Assembly (NCBI GenBank): GCA_040880405.1
Contig: JBBDIM010000215.1
Span: forward strand, 1-57,153
DNA: 57,153 bases
Direction: 5' to 3'
Origin: JBBDIM01 sp040880405
GTDB taxonomy: Bacteria > Planctomycetota > Planctomycetia > Pirellulales > Pirellulaceae
Below are positions 8,159-15,296 of this stretch, one piece after another. The notes under the pieces were generated by a model, which saw only the letters and a list, made by a program, of their open reading frames with translations, had not been told where the DNA came from and made no database searches. The number at the start of each line of letters is the position of its first letter. The stretch's first letter is position 1. Position numbers and translations under genes: made by a program.

Positions 8159-9202
8159 CTAGGTTTCTAACCAGCGAGATAGGTTCTCGCGCACAAACAA
8201 ATCATCGGTTAATTCCGGATAGACGCGAGAAACGCGATCGAGCTCTTTCGCCTGGCCTGGGGAAAGAACTTCGTGGGGGTTCAGGCACCGATTGGAAGGG
8301 GCCAAACCTTGTCGCCGAAGAACTTCCATGATGCCAGGGATGCAGCCCGCGAAACCATTTGCCGCGTCGAATACTGCGGCGTTGGCGTCGGTCAGGGCGA
8401 TGTTTTTCGTCAGCCACTGGGCTGGAATATCCCGCTGCAAGCGAACCGCTTGAATCTCTCGGAGCATCTTCACCGCCTGGCTTGTCCACACGCCCCACTG
8501 ACCGAGGAGCCCACCGGCGATCTGCCGGGTCTCGCCACCAAACTCGAACCGGGTTAACAGATCGACGATGATGTTGTCGTCGTTGCCTGTATAAAGGGTG
8601 ATGTCGTCTCGGCCCGACTGCATGACCGCGCGGACCACGTCGATTGTTTGGTACCGGTTGAACGGAGCGATCTTGATCGCAACCACCTGCTCGATCTCCG
8701 CGAATCGTCGCCAAAACGACTCCGATAACACGCGGCCCCCGACCGCCGGTTGCAGATAGAATCCGATGATCGGTATGTGCCGAGCTACCTGGCGGCAATG
8801 CTCGACGATTTTCGATTCCTCAAAGGCCGCCACCGCCGACAGGCTCAAGAGGCCCGCGTGGTAGCCGCAAGACAACGCAAACTCCGCTTCCCGTATCGCC
8901 TGATTCGTCTCGCCACACAGCCCGGCAATTCGCACGAAGGGGGCAGTGTCGGTCGCCTGGATCTCATTCAGCGTCTCGGAAACCAGTCGTAAGATGGGCT
9001 CGAACAGATTATGGGCTGGGTCGCGAATCGCGAACTGAGTGGAATGCACCCCGACCGCTAAACCACCGCCACCCGCATCGAGATAGTAGCGGACAATCGC
9101 CCGCTGGTAGCGTTGGTTCCATCGGCCATCGCTATCGAGCATCAAGGGGCAGGCGGGTATCACTTGCCCTTGGGCGAGATGGGTTCTCCAATCCATGGCC
9201 AT
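8159..9202 (-). CDS. Dihydrodipicolinate synthase-family aldolase
   Basis: A 347-residue class I aldolase of the DapA/NanA superfamily. The Schiff-base lysine is likely K177 (VAIKIAP) and the assisting tyrosine Y149 (GFYLQP). The usual GxxGE loop is replaced by a divergent sequence around VGVHSTQF, so it is not a standard DapA and the substrate is unknown. A keto-acid or sugar-acid lyase or dehydratase is likely. Its ATG overlaps the stop of the upstream NAD-epimerase gene by one base (TAATG), which implies translational coupling; the second methionine (M3) is an alternative start. A carbohydrate role is suggested by the neighbouring xylR remnant. Confidence 0.88.
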   Translation of the reverse strand: MAMDWRTHLAQGQVIPACPLMLDSDGRWNQRYQRAIVRYYLDAGGGGLAVGVHSTQFAIRDPAHNLFEPILRLVSETLNEIQATDTAPFVRIAGLCGETNQAIREAEFALSCGYHAGLLSLSAVAAFEESKIVEHCRQVARHIPIIGFYLQPAVGGRVLSESFWRRFAEIEQVVAIKIAPFNRYQTIDVVRAVMQSGRDDITLYTGNDDNIIVDLLTRFEFGGETRQIAGGLLGQWGVWTSQAVKMLREIQAVRLQRDIPAQWLTKNIALTDANAAVFDAANGFAGCIPGIMEVLRRQGLAPSNRCLNPHEVLSPGQAKELDRVSRVYPELTDDLFVRENLSRWLET

Positions 9203-10248
9203 TAGTAGGCCCCCTCTCGGTTTTCGAAGTGGGTCGGCTTACCCAACATCGGGCCTCCTTGTTGGATCCACCGGCTGACGCACTGGATCATGGTCGCTAG
9301 GGAAGTCGGCGGTTCGCCCAAGTGTGTGCACGCCCACTCGCTATTGTTTAGCCACGCGGTCGGTGCTTCGCTGCCGGTGAAGGTCACTTTGCGGCCTAGC
9401 TGCTGGCCGAATTGGCTCGCTAAATCACGGACTCGCAAAACGTCACGACCGGTAATGTTGATCACGCGCGGCGGCGAGTCGACCCAGGCAAAGCATTGTA
9501 AAATCTGGGCCACCGCGTCCCCCTGCCAGATGACGTTGACATATCCCATCTCGACCGAAACCGGCTCATCCGCCGCGATCTTGCGGGCGATATCAACCAG
9601 CACGCCGTATCGTGGCTCCACCGCATAGTTGAGGCGAATTAGCGCGACTTGCGTTCCATGATTCGCCGAGCCCTCCGCGAAGGCCTCTTCTCGTCCCAAG
9701 CAAGACTTGGCATATTCTCCCGGCGGATCGGTCCGATCGGTCTCGCGCGAACCGCCCGACTCCGGCGTGGTAAAAGCGTACACACACCCGGTCGAGAGGG
9801 CCACGATGCGAGAGTCCCGAAAGTGTGCCGCCACTTGTCGCGGCATTTCGACATTCATCCGCGTTAGCAGTTCCGGACTAGAACTCGTGCCGAACTTGAC
9901 CCCCGCCAAAAACAACACGTTGGCGACTTGAGGCAGCGCGGCCAGGTCGTCCGCTTGGCTCAAATCGGCTCGGACGGTGGCGATTCCCGCTTGTTCGAAT
10001 GGCCTGATAGTATCCTCTGATGAAAACCGGGCCACCGCCAGCACTTTGTCGTTCCGGCCCAGCTTGCGCAGCGTGCGTTGGAGCATCAAGGCGAAATGAA
10101 ATCCCATTTTTCCGCTGGCCCCCAGGACAGCGAAATCGCCGGCGCACTTGGCAATTGCATCCAGAACCTGCGGAGTGGGGCGGGTTAGCATCTCGTTCAA
10201 TTGCTCGACGTCGGTCGGGCAAGTAATCGCTTCGTCGGTCATGGTCAT
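9202..10248 (-). CDS. NAD-dependent epimerase/dehydratase family protein
   Basis: A 348-residue short-chain dehydrogenase/reductase of the extended type. The dinucleotide-binding motif is GASGKMG (about residues 43-49) after the first strand FAVLGASG. The family's active-site pattern is present in altered form, with S/T in LSTGCVYAF and a Y-x-x-x-K-like YAKSCLG. It is likely to act on a nucleotide sugar, sugar lactone or polyol, but the substrate is not readable. The gene is translationally coupled to the DHDPS-family aldolase (one-base overlap), so the two probably catalyse successive steps. The stop of the broken xylR-like gene is 76 bases upstream on the same strand. Confidence 0.88.
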   Translation of the reverse strand: MTMTDEAITCPTDVEQLNEMLTRPTPQVLDAIAKCAGDFAVLGASGKMGFHFALMLQRTLRKLGRNDKVLAVARFSSEDTIRPFEQAGIATVRADLSQADDLAALPQVANVLFLAGVKFGTSSSPELLTRMNVEMPRQVAAHFRDSRIVALSTGCVYAFTTPESGGSRETDRTDPPGEYAKSCLGREEAFAEGSANHGTQVALIRLNYAVEPRYGVLVDIARKIAADEPVSVEMGYVNVIWQGDAVAQILQCFAWVDSPPRVINITGRDVLRVRDLASQFGQQLGRKVTFTGSEAPTAWLNNSEWACTHLGEPPTSLATMIQCVSRWIQQGGPMLGKPTHFENREGAY

Positions 10249-10324
10249 CCACTACCGTCAAAAGGGTGAAGGTTTCATCTTACGCATGGAAACGTCCGCC
10301 TGCCAGCCAAGCACATCTCTCTCA

Positions 10325-11181
10325 TTATTTCGCTTGGCGACGAATTGCTCGGGGAGAGAGGCCAAACTCTTTTCGCATCGCGGCCGAAAGTCGTGAGACA
10401 TCGGAATAACCGGCGGCCTTGGCAATCTCGGCGACGGACAAGCCAGTCTCCAGCAACAAGGCGCGAGCCTGACTTAGCCTTTCCCGGCGGATCTCCTCTC
10501 CTGGCGACCGGCCCAGCAAGGTCCGGAATTTCTGTTCCAGCAGTCTGCGAGAAACGGGGAGATATCTCATGATATCGGCCACGCGGATTCCCTGCGAGAC
10601 CCGCTCCCGAATCAGACGCAGCGCCGCGGACACCTCTGGGTCGTCAATCGCCAGCACCTGGGTCGAATGCCGGGCGTGGACCTGCAGTGGAGGCAACCGC
10701 AGAGGGGCTTCGGGAATTGGCCCGCCATCCATTAGTTGCGCCAGTAGCGCTGCCGCTTCGCGGCCTATCCGGTGGCTCGATAGTTGAATGCTGGAAAGCC
10801 TTGGCCAAGAGACTTTGCAGAGCAAGTCGTCCTCGTCACCGGCCAAAATTGCCACTTCATCCGGCACTCCAATCCCGCTTGCCTCGCAGATCTCCGCCAA
10901 TTGCCGGGCCGGATACGGGTCGGCCGCGAATACCGCCAGCGGCTTAGGCAAGCTCGCCAGCCATTGGGAGACCAGTGGCTGATCGACATCATCGAGACCA
11001 GAATTCCGTCCCCCTTCCAACGCGTTGGTAACCGCAGTCGATGCTGAGCGTCTCGCGGCACCAAGAGCAAACGCCACTGCTGGGTACGGGCAAAAGTCGC
11101 GATCGACTCGACCACGTTTCGGCCCCAGGTATCGTCGGTCTCAATCAACATGGCGACCCGCCGCGGTTCCGCTTCTGCCAC
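10325..11181 (-). pseudogene. Broken xylR-like AraC-family regulator (internal deletion and frameshift)
   Basis: Two frames together encode the ends of a XylR-type regulator (periplasmic-binding-like sensor plus AraC helix-turn-helix). The N-terminal part runs from a GTG at 11181 (VAMLIETDDTWGRNVV) to RWKGDGILV near 11000. The C-terminal part, in another frame, begins near WLASLPKPLAVFAADPYPAR and ends with a complete AraC domain (IRVADIMRYLPVSRRLLEQ, then GLSVAEIAKAAGYSDVSRLS). In E. coli XylR about 100 residues of the sugar-binding domain separate these two landmarks; here they are almost adjacent and out of frame, so most of the ligand pocket is missing. A 250-residue reading frame from ATG 11077 holds only the C-terminal part. 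It lies before the epimerase/aldolase pair, its likely former targets. A sequencing or assembly deletion is the alternative. Confidence 0.8.
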
Positions 11182-11289
11182 GTGCTTTCGAATCCAGAAT
11201 TAAAGGTCTGGGGGGGTGTTTCTGAATCACGTCCTACTTCGGAGCGAGAAATAGTGAATGAGTAGCGGTTCGCAATTTAGCAAATATTC

Positions 11290-11332
11290 TGCGCAAATGC
11301 GCACTGAGCACGGAGATTTTCTCTGTTAAAAT
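11290..11332 (+). promoter_or_regulatory. Inverted repeat and candidate -10 before the DUF1611 gene
   Basis: The divergent region 11182-11409 holds no gene. It contains TGCGCA-AA-TGCGCA at 11290-11303, two self-complementary hexamers that could bind a dimeric regulator, and 23 bases further TAAAAT (11327-11332), a fair -10 box with a poor -35 (CTGAGC, 17-base spacer). The repeat overlaps the upstream part of this promoter. This is inference from pattern only. Confidence 0.35.
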
Positions 11333-11409
11333 CGGAACAGCGTTTGGCGTACGCTCGGAGCGTCGTTGCCGATCATTTCCCTCTCCTTGAATTGAGATTT
11401 CGGAGCCCC

Positions 11410-12519
11410 ATGTCCACCGTTACCGATCACCGTGATTCCGTCCCTCAACCCCGAGTCACCGGCTTGACCGATCTGCCACCTCATAAGCGAATCGTGCTGC
11501 TGACCGATGGATACTCGTCACCTTTTCTGGCGAAAACGGCGATCAGTGTTCTTCGCTACCGAGCGGCGGACGTGGTTGCGGTGATTGACCAGGCCAATCA
11601 GCACAAAACCGCACAGCAACTGCTTTCCGCCGGAGGAGAGATTCCGGTGGTTGCGAAGCTGACGGATGTCCCTGAGGCGGACAGCCTTTACATTGGAATC
11701 GCCCCTCCCGGTGGCAAACTACCGCCGGAATGGCGTCCGATTATTTTTGAGGCGATCGCGCGTAAGATGGACATCATTTCCGGGCTGCACGACTTTTTGG
11801 TGGAAGACCCGGAGTACATCGCTGCCGCGGCGGCCTCCGGTTCGCGGTTGGTCGATGTCCGTCGGAACCATTTTAAAGAGACGGCCAAGGGGGCGAAATT
11901 TCGGCCCGAGTGCGTTCGCATTCATACCGTGGGCCACGACTGTACTGTGGGCAAGATGGTCGCTGCGTGGGAAGTCCAGCAGGGGTTGCAGTCCGCCGGC
12001 CGGGATGCCAAGTTTCTCGCGACTGGTCAGACCGGAATCATGATCTCGGGGGAAGGGGTCCCGATCGACTGCGTCGTCTCCGACTTCGTGAATGGGGCCG
12101 CGGAACTGCTGGTGCAGCAGAACGATGCACACGAGTTCGTGCTAGTGGAAGGACAGGGCTCGCTCTCGCATCCCGCGTTCTCGGCCGTAACGCTCGGTCT
12201 ATTGCATGGTTGTGCCCCCGATGGCCTGATCTTTTGCTACGAGGCGGAGCGAAGTCATGTGAAAGGATTGGACAACATCCCCATCCCGCCGCTGGCCCGA
12301 CTGATTGAGTTTTACGAATCGGCCGCGAACTTGCGGCATCCCTGTCGGGTGATCGGGATTGCGGTGAACACCCGGACTTTGACCGCTGAAGCCGCTCAGG
12401 CGGAAGTCGCGAAGGCCGAGCAGGAATTCCAGCTACCCGCCTGCGATGTCTATCGTGATGGCTCCGATAAGCTGGTTGCCGCGGCGCTGCAACTGCGTGA
12501 CGAGGTGTTGGCGAGATGA
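11410..12519 (+). CDS. DUF1611 protein, DgcN-like (candidate D-glutamate N-acetyltransferase)
   Basis: A 369-residue protein of the DUF1611 family. The N-terminal Rossmann-like half (about 25-155) is followed by a P-loop half with a Walker-A-like G175-H-D-C-T-V-G-K-M183 and a Walker-B-like segment with VEGQGSLSHP (about 246-255). Database names often call this family an NAD-epimerase, but work on marine proteobacteria and haloarchaea assigned members (DgcN) to N-acetylation of D-glutamate, with DgcA then racemising the product. Here the gene overlaps the enolase-superfamily gene by four bases (ATGA), the same pairing. The start was placed at 11410; an upstream start would add 22 poorly conserved residues. 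Family is certain; the reaction is inferred from the pair. Confidence 0.8.
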   Translation: MSTVTDHRDSVPQPRVTGLTDLPPHKRIVLLTDGYSSPFLAKTAISVLRYRAADVVAVIDQANQHKTAQQLLSAGGEIPVVAKLTDVPEADSLYIGIAPPGGKLPPEWRPIIFEAIARKMDIISGLHDFLVEDPEYIAAAAASGSRLVDVRRNHFKETAKGAKFRPECVRIHTVGHDCTVGKMVAAWEVQQGLQSAGRDAKFLATGQTGIMISGEGVPIDCVVSDFVNGAAELLVQQNDAHEFVLVEGQGSLSHPAFSAVTLGLLHGCAPDGLIFCYEAERSHVKGLDNIPIPPLARLIEFYESAANLRHPCRVIGIAVNTRTLTAEAAQAEVAKAEQEFQLPACDVYRDGSDKLVAAALQLRDEVLAR

Positions 12520-13544
12520 AAATGACTATCCACCGCCGGATTTTGCCGCTGGCCCATGAATTCACCATCGCCCGGGGTTCGATCACGACCCAAGGCTCTT
12601 TGATTGTCGAACTGTCGCACGATGGTGAGCGGGGCTTTGGCGAAGTAACGGAAAACACCTACTACGGTCACACCCTGGACGCGTTGACCGAGTGCCTCGG
12701 CCAGGCGGAGGATATGCTTGACCAATATATCGACTCCCCACCGGAAGCGGTTTGGCAAGCGGCACGGGAAGCATTGGGTGGCAACCAGTTTGCCCTGTCG
12801 GCCCTTGATATCGCCGCTCATGATCTGCATGGCAAGCGGCAATGCCTGCCAACCTGGAAGGTTTGGGAGCTTTCTTGGAATCAGGTACCCGATTCCAGCT
12901 ACACCATCGGGATTGACGACATCGACACCATGCGGGCCAAGCTTCGCGAGCAACCTGGTTGGGGGCACTACAAGATCAAGCTTGGCACTCCGCATGACTT
13001 GGATATCCTCCGCGCCTTACGTGAAGAAACCGACGCCGTATTTCGGATCGATGCCAACTGTGGCTGGAGCCCTGAGGAGACGGTGTTCAATTCCCAGGCG
13101 ATGCGGGAGTTGGGTGTTGAGTTCATTGAACAGCCCCTCCCGGCAGAAGCGGACGCTGAGGATAAGCGATACGTCTTCGAGCACTCGGAGTTGCCGTTGA
13201 TCGCCGACGAGAATTGTCAGCGAGAAGAAGATGTAAAGGCTTGTCATGGTGTATTCCACGGGATTAATGTGAAACTGTGCAAGTGCGGCGGTCTCACCCC
13301 CGCTTTACGAATGCTACGCGAGGCCCGAGAACTGGGAATGCGGACGATGGTCGGTTGCATGGTGGAAAGCTCCGTCGGGATCAGTGCCGGGGCCCAACTG
13401 TTGCCCCTGCTGGATTATGCCGACCTGGACGGTGCCATCCTGATCAGCGAGGACCCGGCCCAGGGTGTCCAAGTCCGACAAGGCAAGATCATACTGGCCG
13501 AGCGTCCCGGCACCGGCACCGGGGCCTGGCTCAAGGAGAGCTAA
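12516..13544 (+). CDS. Enolase-superfamily dipeptide epimerase / DgcA-like racemase
   Basis: A 342-residue member of the muconate-lactonising/AE-epimerase subgroup of the enolase superfamily. The K-x-K catalytic motif is in YKIKLG, the metal ligands are in RIDANCGW, FIEQPL and IADENC, and the second catalytic lysine is in INVKLCKCGG. Known activities are L-Ala-D/L-Glu epimerisation during murein peptide recycling, and racemisation of N-acetyl-D-Glu (DgcA) when paired with DgcN. The gene is translationally coupled to the DUF1611 gene and followed by damaged and intact serine-hydrolase genes, one with a D-Ala-D-Ala dipeptidase end. The context favours recovery of D-glutamate from peptidoglycan. 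Which of the two reactions occurs cannot be decided from sequence. Confidence 0.9.
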   Translation: MKMTIHRRILPLAHEFTIARGSITTQGSLIVELSHDGERGFGEVTENTYYGHTLDALTECLGQAEDMLDQYIDSPPEAVWQAAREALGGNQFALSALDIAAHDLHGKRQCLPTWKVWELSWNQVPDSSYTIGIDDIDTMRAKLREQPGWGHYKIKLGTPHDLDILRALREETDAVFRIDANCGWSPEETVFNSQAMRELGVEFIEQPLPAEADAEDKRYVFEHSELPLIADENCQREEDVKACHGVFHGINVKLCKCGGLTPALRMLREARELGMRTMVGCMVESSVGISAGAQLLPLLDYADLDGAILISEDPAQGVQVRQGKIILAERPGTGTGAWLKES

Positions 13545-13546
13545 AG

Positions 13547-13862
13547 ATGATACGAATTTCGGTCTTCGGGCTTGTTTGTTTAGCCTTAGTCGCTAGTTCG
13601 CATACCGAAGCAGAGGAGCCTAAGGCCATGAAACCTACGGAGGTCATCAAACGCCTTGACAATGCGATTAAGTATGAAGTTGAGGCGAAAAATCTGCCCA
13701 GCTTCTCGATTGCACTGGTCGATGGGGACCGAACCGTTTGGTCGCGCGATGGAAGCGGAAGATTTTCAGGTTTACGAAAACGAATGGTGGCATTTTGACT
13801 TTGATGACTGGAAGAATTACCGGATCGGCAACGCCACCTTTGAGCAACTGACCAATCCGTAG
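13547..13862 (+). pseudogene. Remnant joining a beta-lactamase-like N-terminus to a VanX-type dipeptidase C-terminus
   Basis: From ATG 13547, three bases after the epimerase stop, one frame gives a signal peptide (LVCLALVASSHTEAEE) and the beginning of a beta-lactamase-family serine hydrolase (IKYEVEAKNLPSFSIALVDG, then RTVWSR). Near 13745 this frame becomes meaningless and ends at 13798. In another frame the same DNA continues as the C-terminus of a D-Ala-D-Ala dipeptidase: MEAEDFQVYENEWWHFDF, with the EWWH motif that supplies the catalytic Glu and a zinc His in VanX, ending at 13862. The catalytic cores of both domains are missing. A large deletion with a frame change, either inside one fusion gene or between two adjacent genes, explains this. 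Cotranscription with the epimerase is likely from the spacing. Confidence 0.75.
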
Positions 13863-13911
13863 CGTCGCCCCCTATGCCCTCTCTTGGCCTGAATGCGAAG
13901 GACTCTGTATC

Positions 13912-15012
13912 ATGCGGCGACGTACTTTTATATCGACAGCTTTGGCCTTGGCCGGAGGTGGCCGGATGTTTGCTAACGAGGGGCAGGGACGTTGGGATCA
14001 AGCGGCGGATGTCCTAGAACTGGCCGTTAAAAGCAAGCAGGTAGAATCGGCGGCGCTCTTTGTGAGTCACCGTGGCCACCCATTCGTACGGCATTTTGGT
14101 AAGGCCGACTCAAACGAAGCGATGTTCTTGATCGCCTCGATTTCCAAGCCGATCAATGTCGCGGCGTTAATGACCCTGTACGATCAGGGCGAATTCAAGC
14201 TTGATGATCGTGTGGGAAAGTTCTTACCAGAATTCCAAGGTGAGGGTCGAGACAAGGTTGCGATTCGGGATTTACTGACGCACGTCAGTGGCCTACCGGA
14301 TCAACTTCCGGAAAACAAAAGGCTGCGTAAGAAGCACGCTCCGTTAGGCGAATTCATTCAGCATGCATACCAAACGCCGCTCCTCTTCGAGCCGAGATCT
14401 CGCTACCGGTACTCAAGCATGGGAATCTTGTTGGCCGCTCGAATCGGAGAGGTGATCAGTGGGCTGGATATGGCTTCGCTTGTCGATCAGAGGATATTTA
14501 AGCCCTTGGGAATGACACGCTCCGTGCAGGGCTTAGGTCAATTCAAGAAGGATGCGATGGTCGCTTGTCAGGTAGAAGGGGCAGCGGCCGAATCAGGGAG
14601 TGGCGATCCCGATGCCAAGAAGTGGGATTGGAACAGTTCCTATTGGCGAAACCTGGGCGCTCCGTGGGGAGGCGTCCACGCCTCCGCGAGCGATATTGGA
14701 TTATTTCTAAGTGAGATCCTGGGCGAGCAGGGAAAAGCCTTGAAACCCCAGACCGCGCGGCTCATGGTTCAGAATCATAGCCCGGATGGTCGGACGCCGC
14801 GCGGGCTTGGTTTCGCGTTGGGAGCGAAAGCGGGTAGCCCCGGTTGCTCGCAGCGGACGTTCGGTCACTCCGGTGCGACCGGAACGATCTGCTGGGCGGA
14901 CGCGGCGACGGAGACGATCTGTGTGGTGCTTACCTCGTTGCCATCAACCGCCGCCAAACCCCATCCACGTGAACTTGCCGCGGAGCAAGTCGCGGTGGCA
15001 TCACTTTGCTAA
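13912..15012 (+). CDS. Beta-lactamase-family serine hydrolase, exported
   Basis: A 366-residue penicillin-binding-like serine hydrolase (class C beta-lactamase/esterase superfamily). The N-terminus RRRTFISTALALAGGG looks like a Tat-type or Sec signal. The nucleophile motif S-x-x-K is S76-K79 (ASISKP). The second motif, usually Y-x-N, is Y167-S-S, so the Asn is replaced. The third motif appears as HSGATG near the C-terminus. Such proteins can be DD-peptidases, D-aminopeptidases or esterases; the exact substrate is unknown. It lies 49 bases after the damaged beta-lactamase/VanX remnant and may be cotranscribed with the D-Glu-type pair, supporting cell-wall peptide processing. The 3' end meets the tail of a possible minus-strand remnant. 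Confidence 0.85.
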   Translation: MRRRTFISTALALAGGGRMFANEGQGRWDQAADVLELAVKSKQVESAALFVSHRGHPFVRHFGKADSNEAMFLIASISKPINVAALMTLYDQGEFKLDDRVGKFLPEFQGEGRDKVAIRDLLTHVSGLPDQLPENKRLRKKHAPLGEFIQHAYQTPLLFEPRSRYRYSSMGILLAARIGEVISGLDMASLVDQRIFKPLGMTRSVQGLGQFKKDAMVACQVEGAAAESGSGDPDAKKWDWNSSYWRNLGAPWGGVHASASDIGLFLSEILGEQGKALKPQTARLMVQNHSPDGRTPRGLGFALGAKAGSPGCSQRTFGHSGATGTICWADAATETICVVLTSLPSTAAKPHPRELAAEQVAVASLC

Positions 15013-15201
15013 GACGTCCTGACCCAGGCTTGCATCTTTAGCGCTTCCATTTGCAGAACATGCTTCTGCCAGATCGGGGCGTAGTCGATGGGATCCTACA
15101 GCCTGTAACCGATGCGCCAGCAACTCCAAGCCGAAATTTGCAAAATTGAACGCTTTTGAAGCGCCTAGCGAATTCAGTTGTCTTTCGATAAGGGCGGCCA
15201 T
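15009..15201 (-). pseudogene. Possible minus-strand gene remnant between the serine hydrolase and tadZ
   Basis: The 284-base gap before tadZ holds no intact gene. On the minus strand, one frame (FNFANFGLELLAHRLQAVG) would join smoothly, after a one- or two-base shift near 15095, to another frame (DPIDYAPIWQKHVLQMEAL) that ends at a stop at 15011-15009. The composite reads like the end of a real protein, but I do not recognise the family. It converges on the serine hydrolase with tails touching. Chance reading is a real alternative. Confidence 0.3.
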
Positions 15202-15296
15202 GTCCAGTCGTATGGGTGGTGGTTTGACTACCCAGAATTCCGCCCTAGAGTTTACTTGTCTCGAAGACACTTTCCGTGTTTCTCGAGGGGGCAACT

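Noticed and set aside
8159..9202. Calling this gene dapA
   Set aside because: The Schiff-base lysine and tyrosine are present, but the GxxGE loop and lysine-biosynthesis context are absent, so only the superfamily can be given.
11410..12519. Calling the DUF1611 protein an NAD-dependent epimerase
   Set aside because: The glycine-rich loop is a P-loop-like GHDCTVGKM in the C-terminal half, not an SDR dinucleotide motif, and the gene pairing fits DgcN better.
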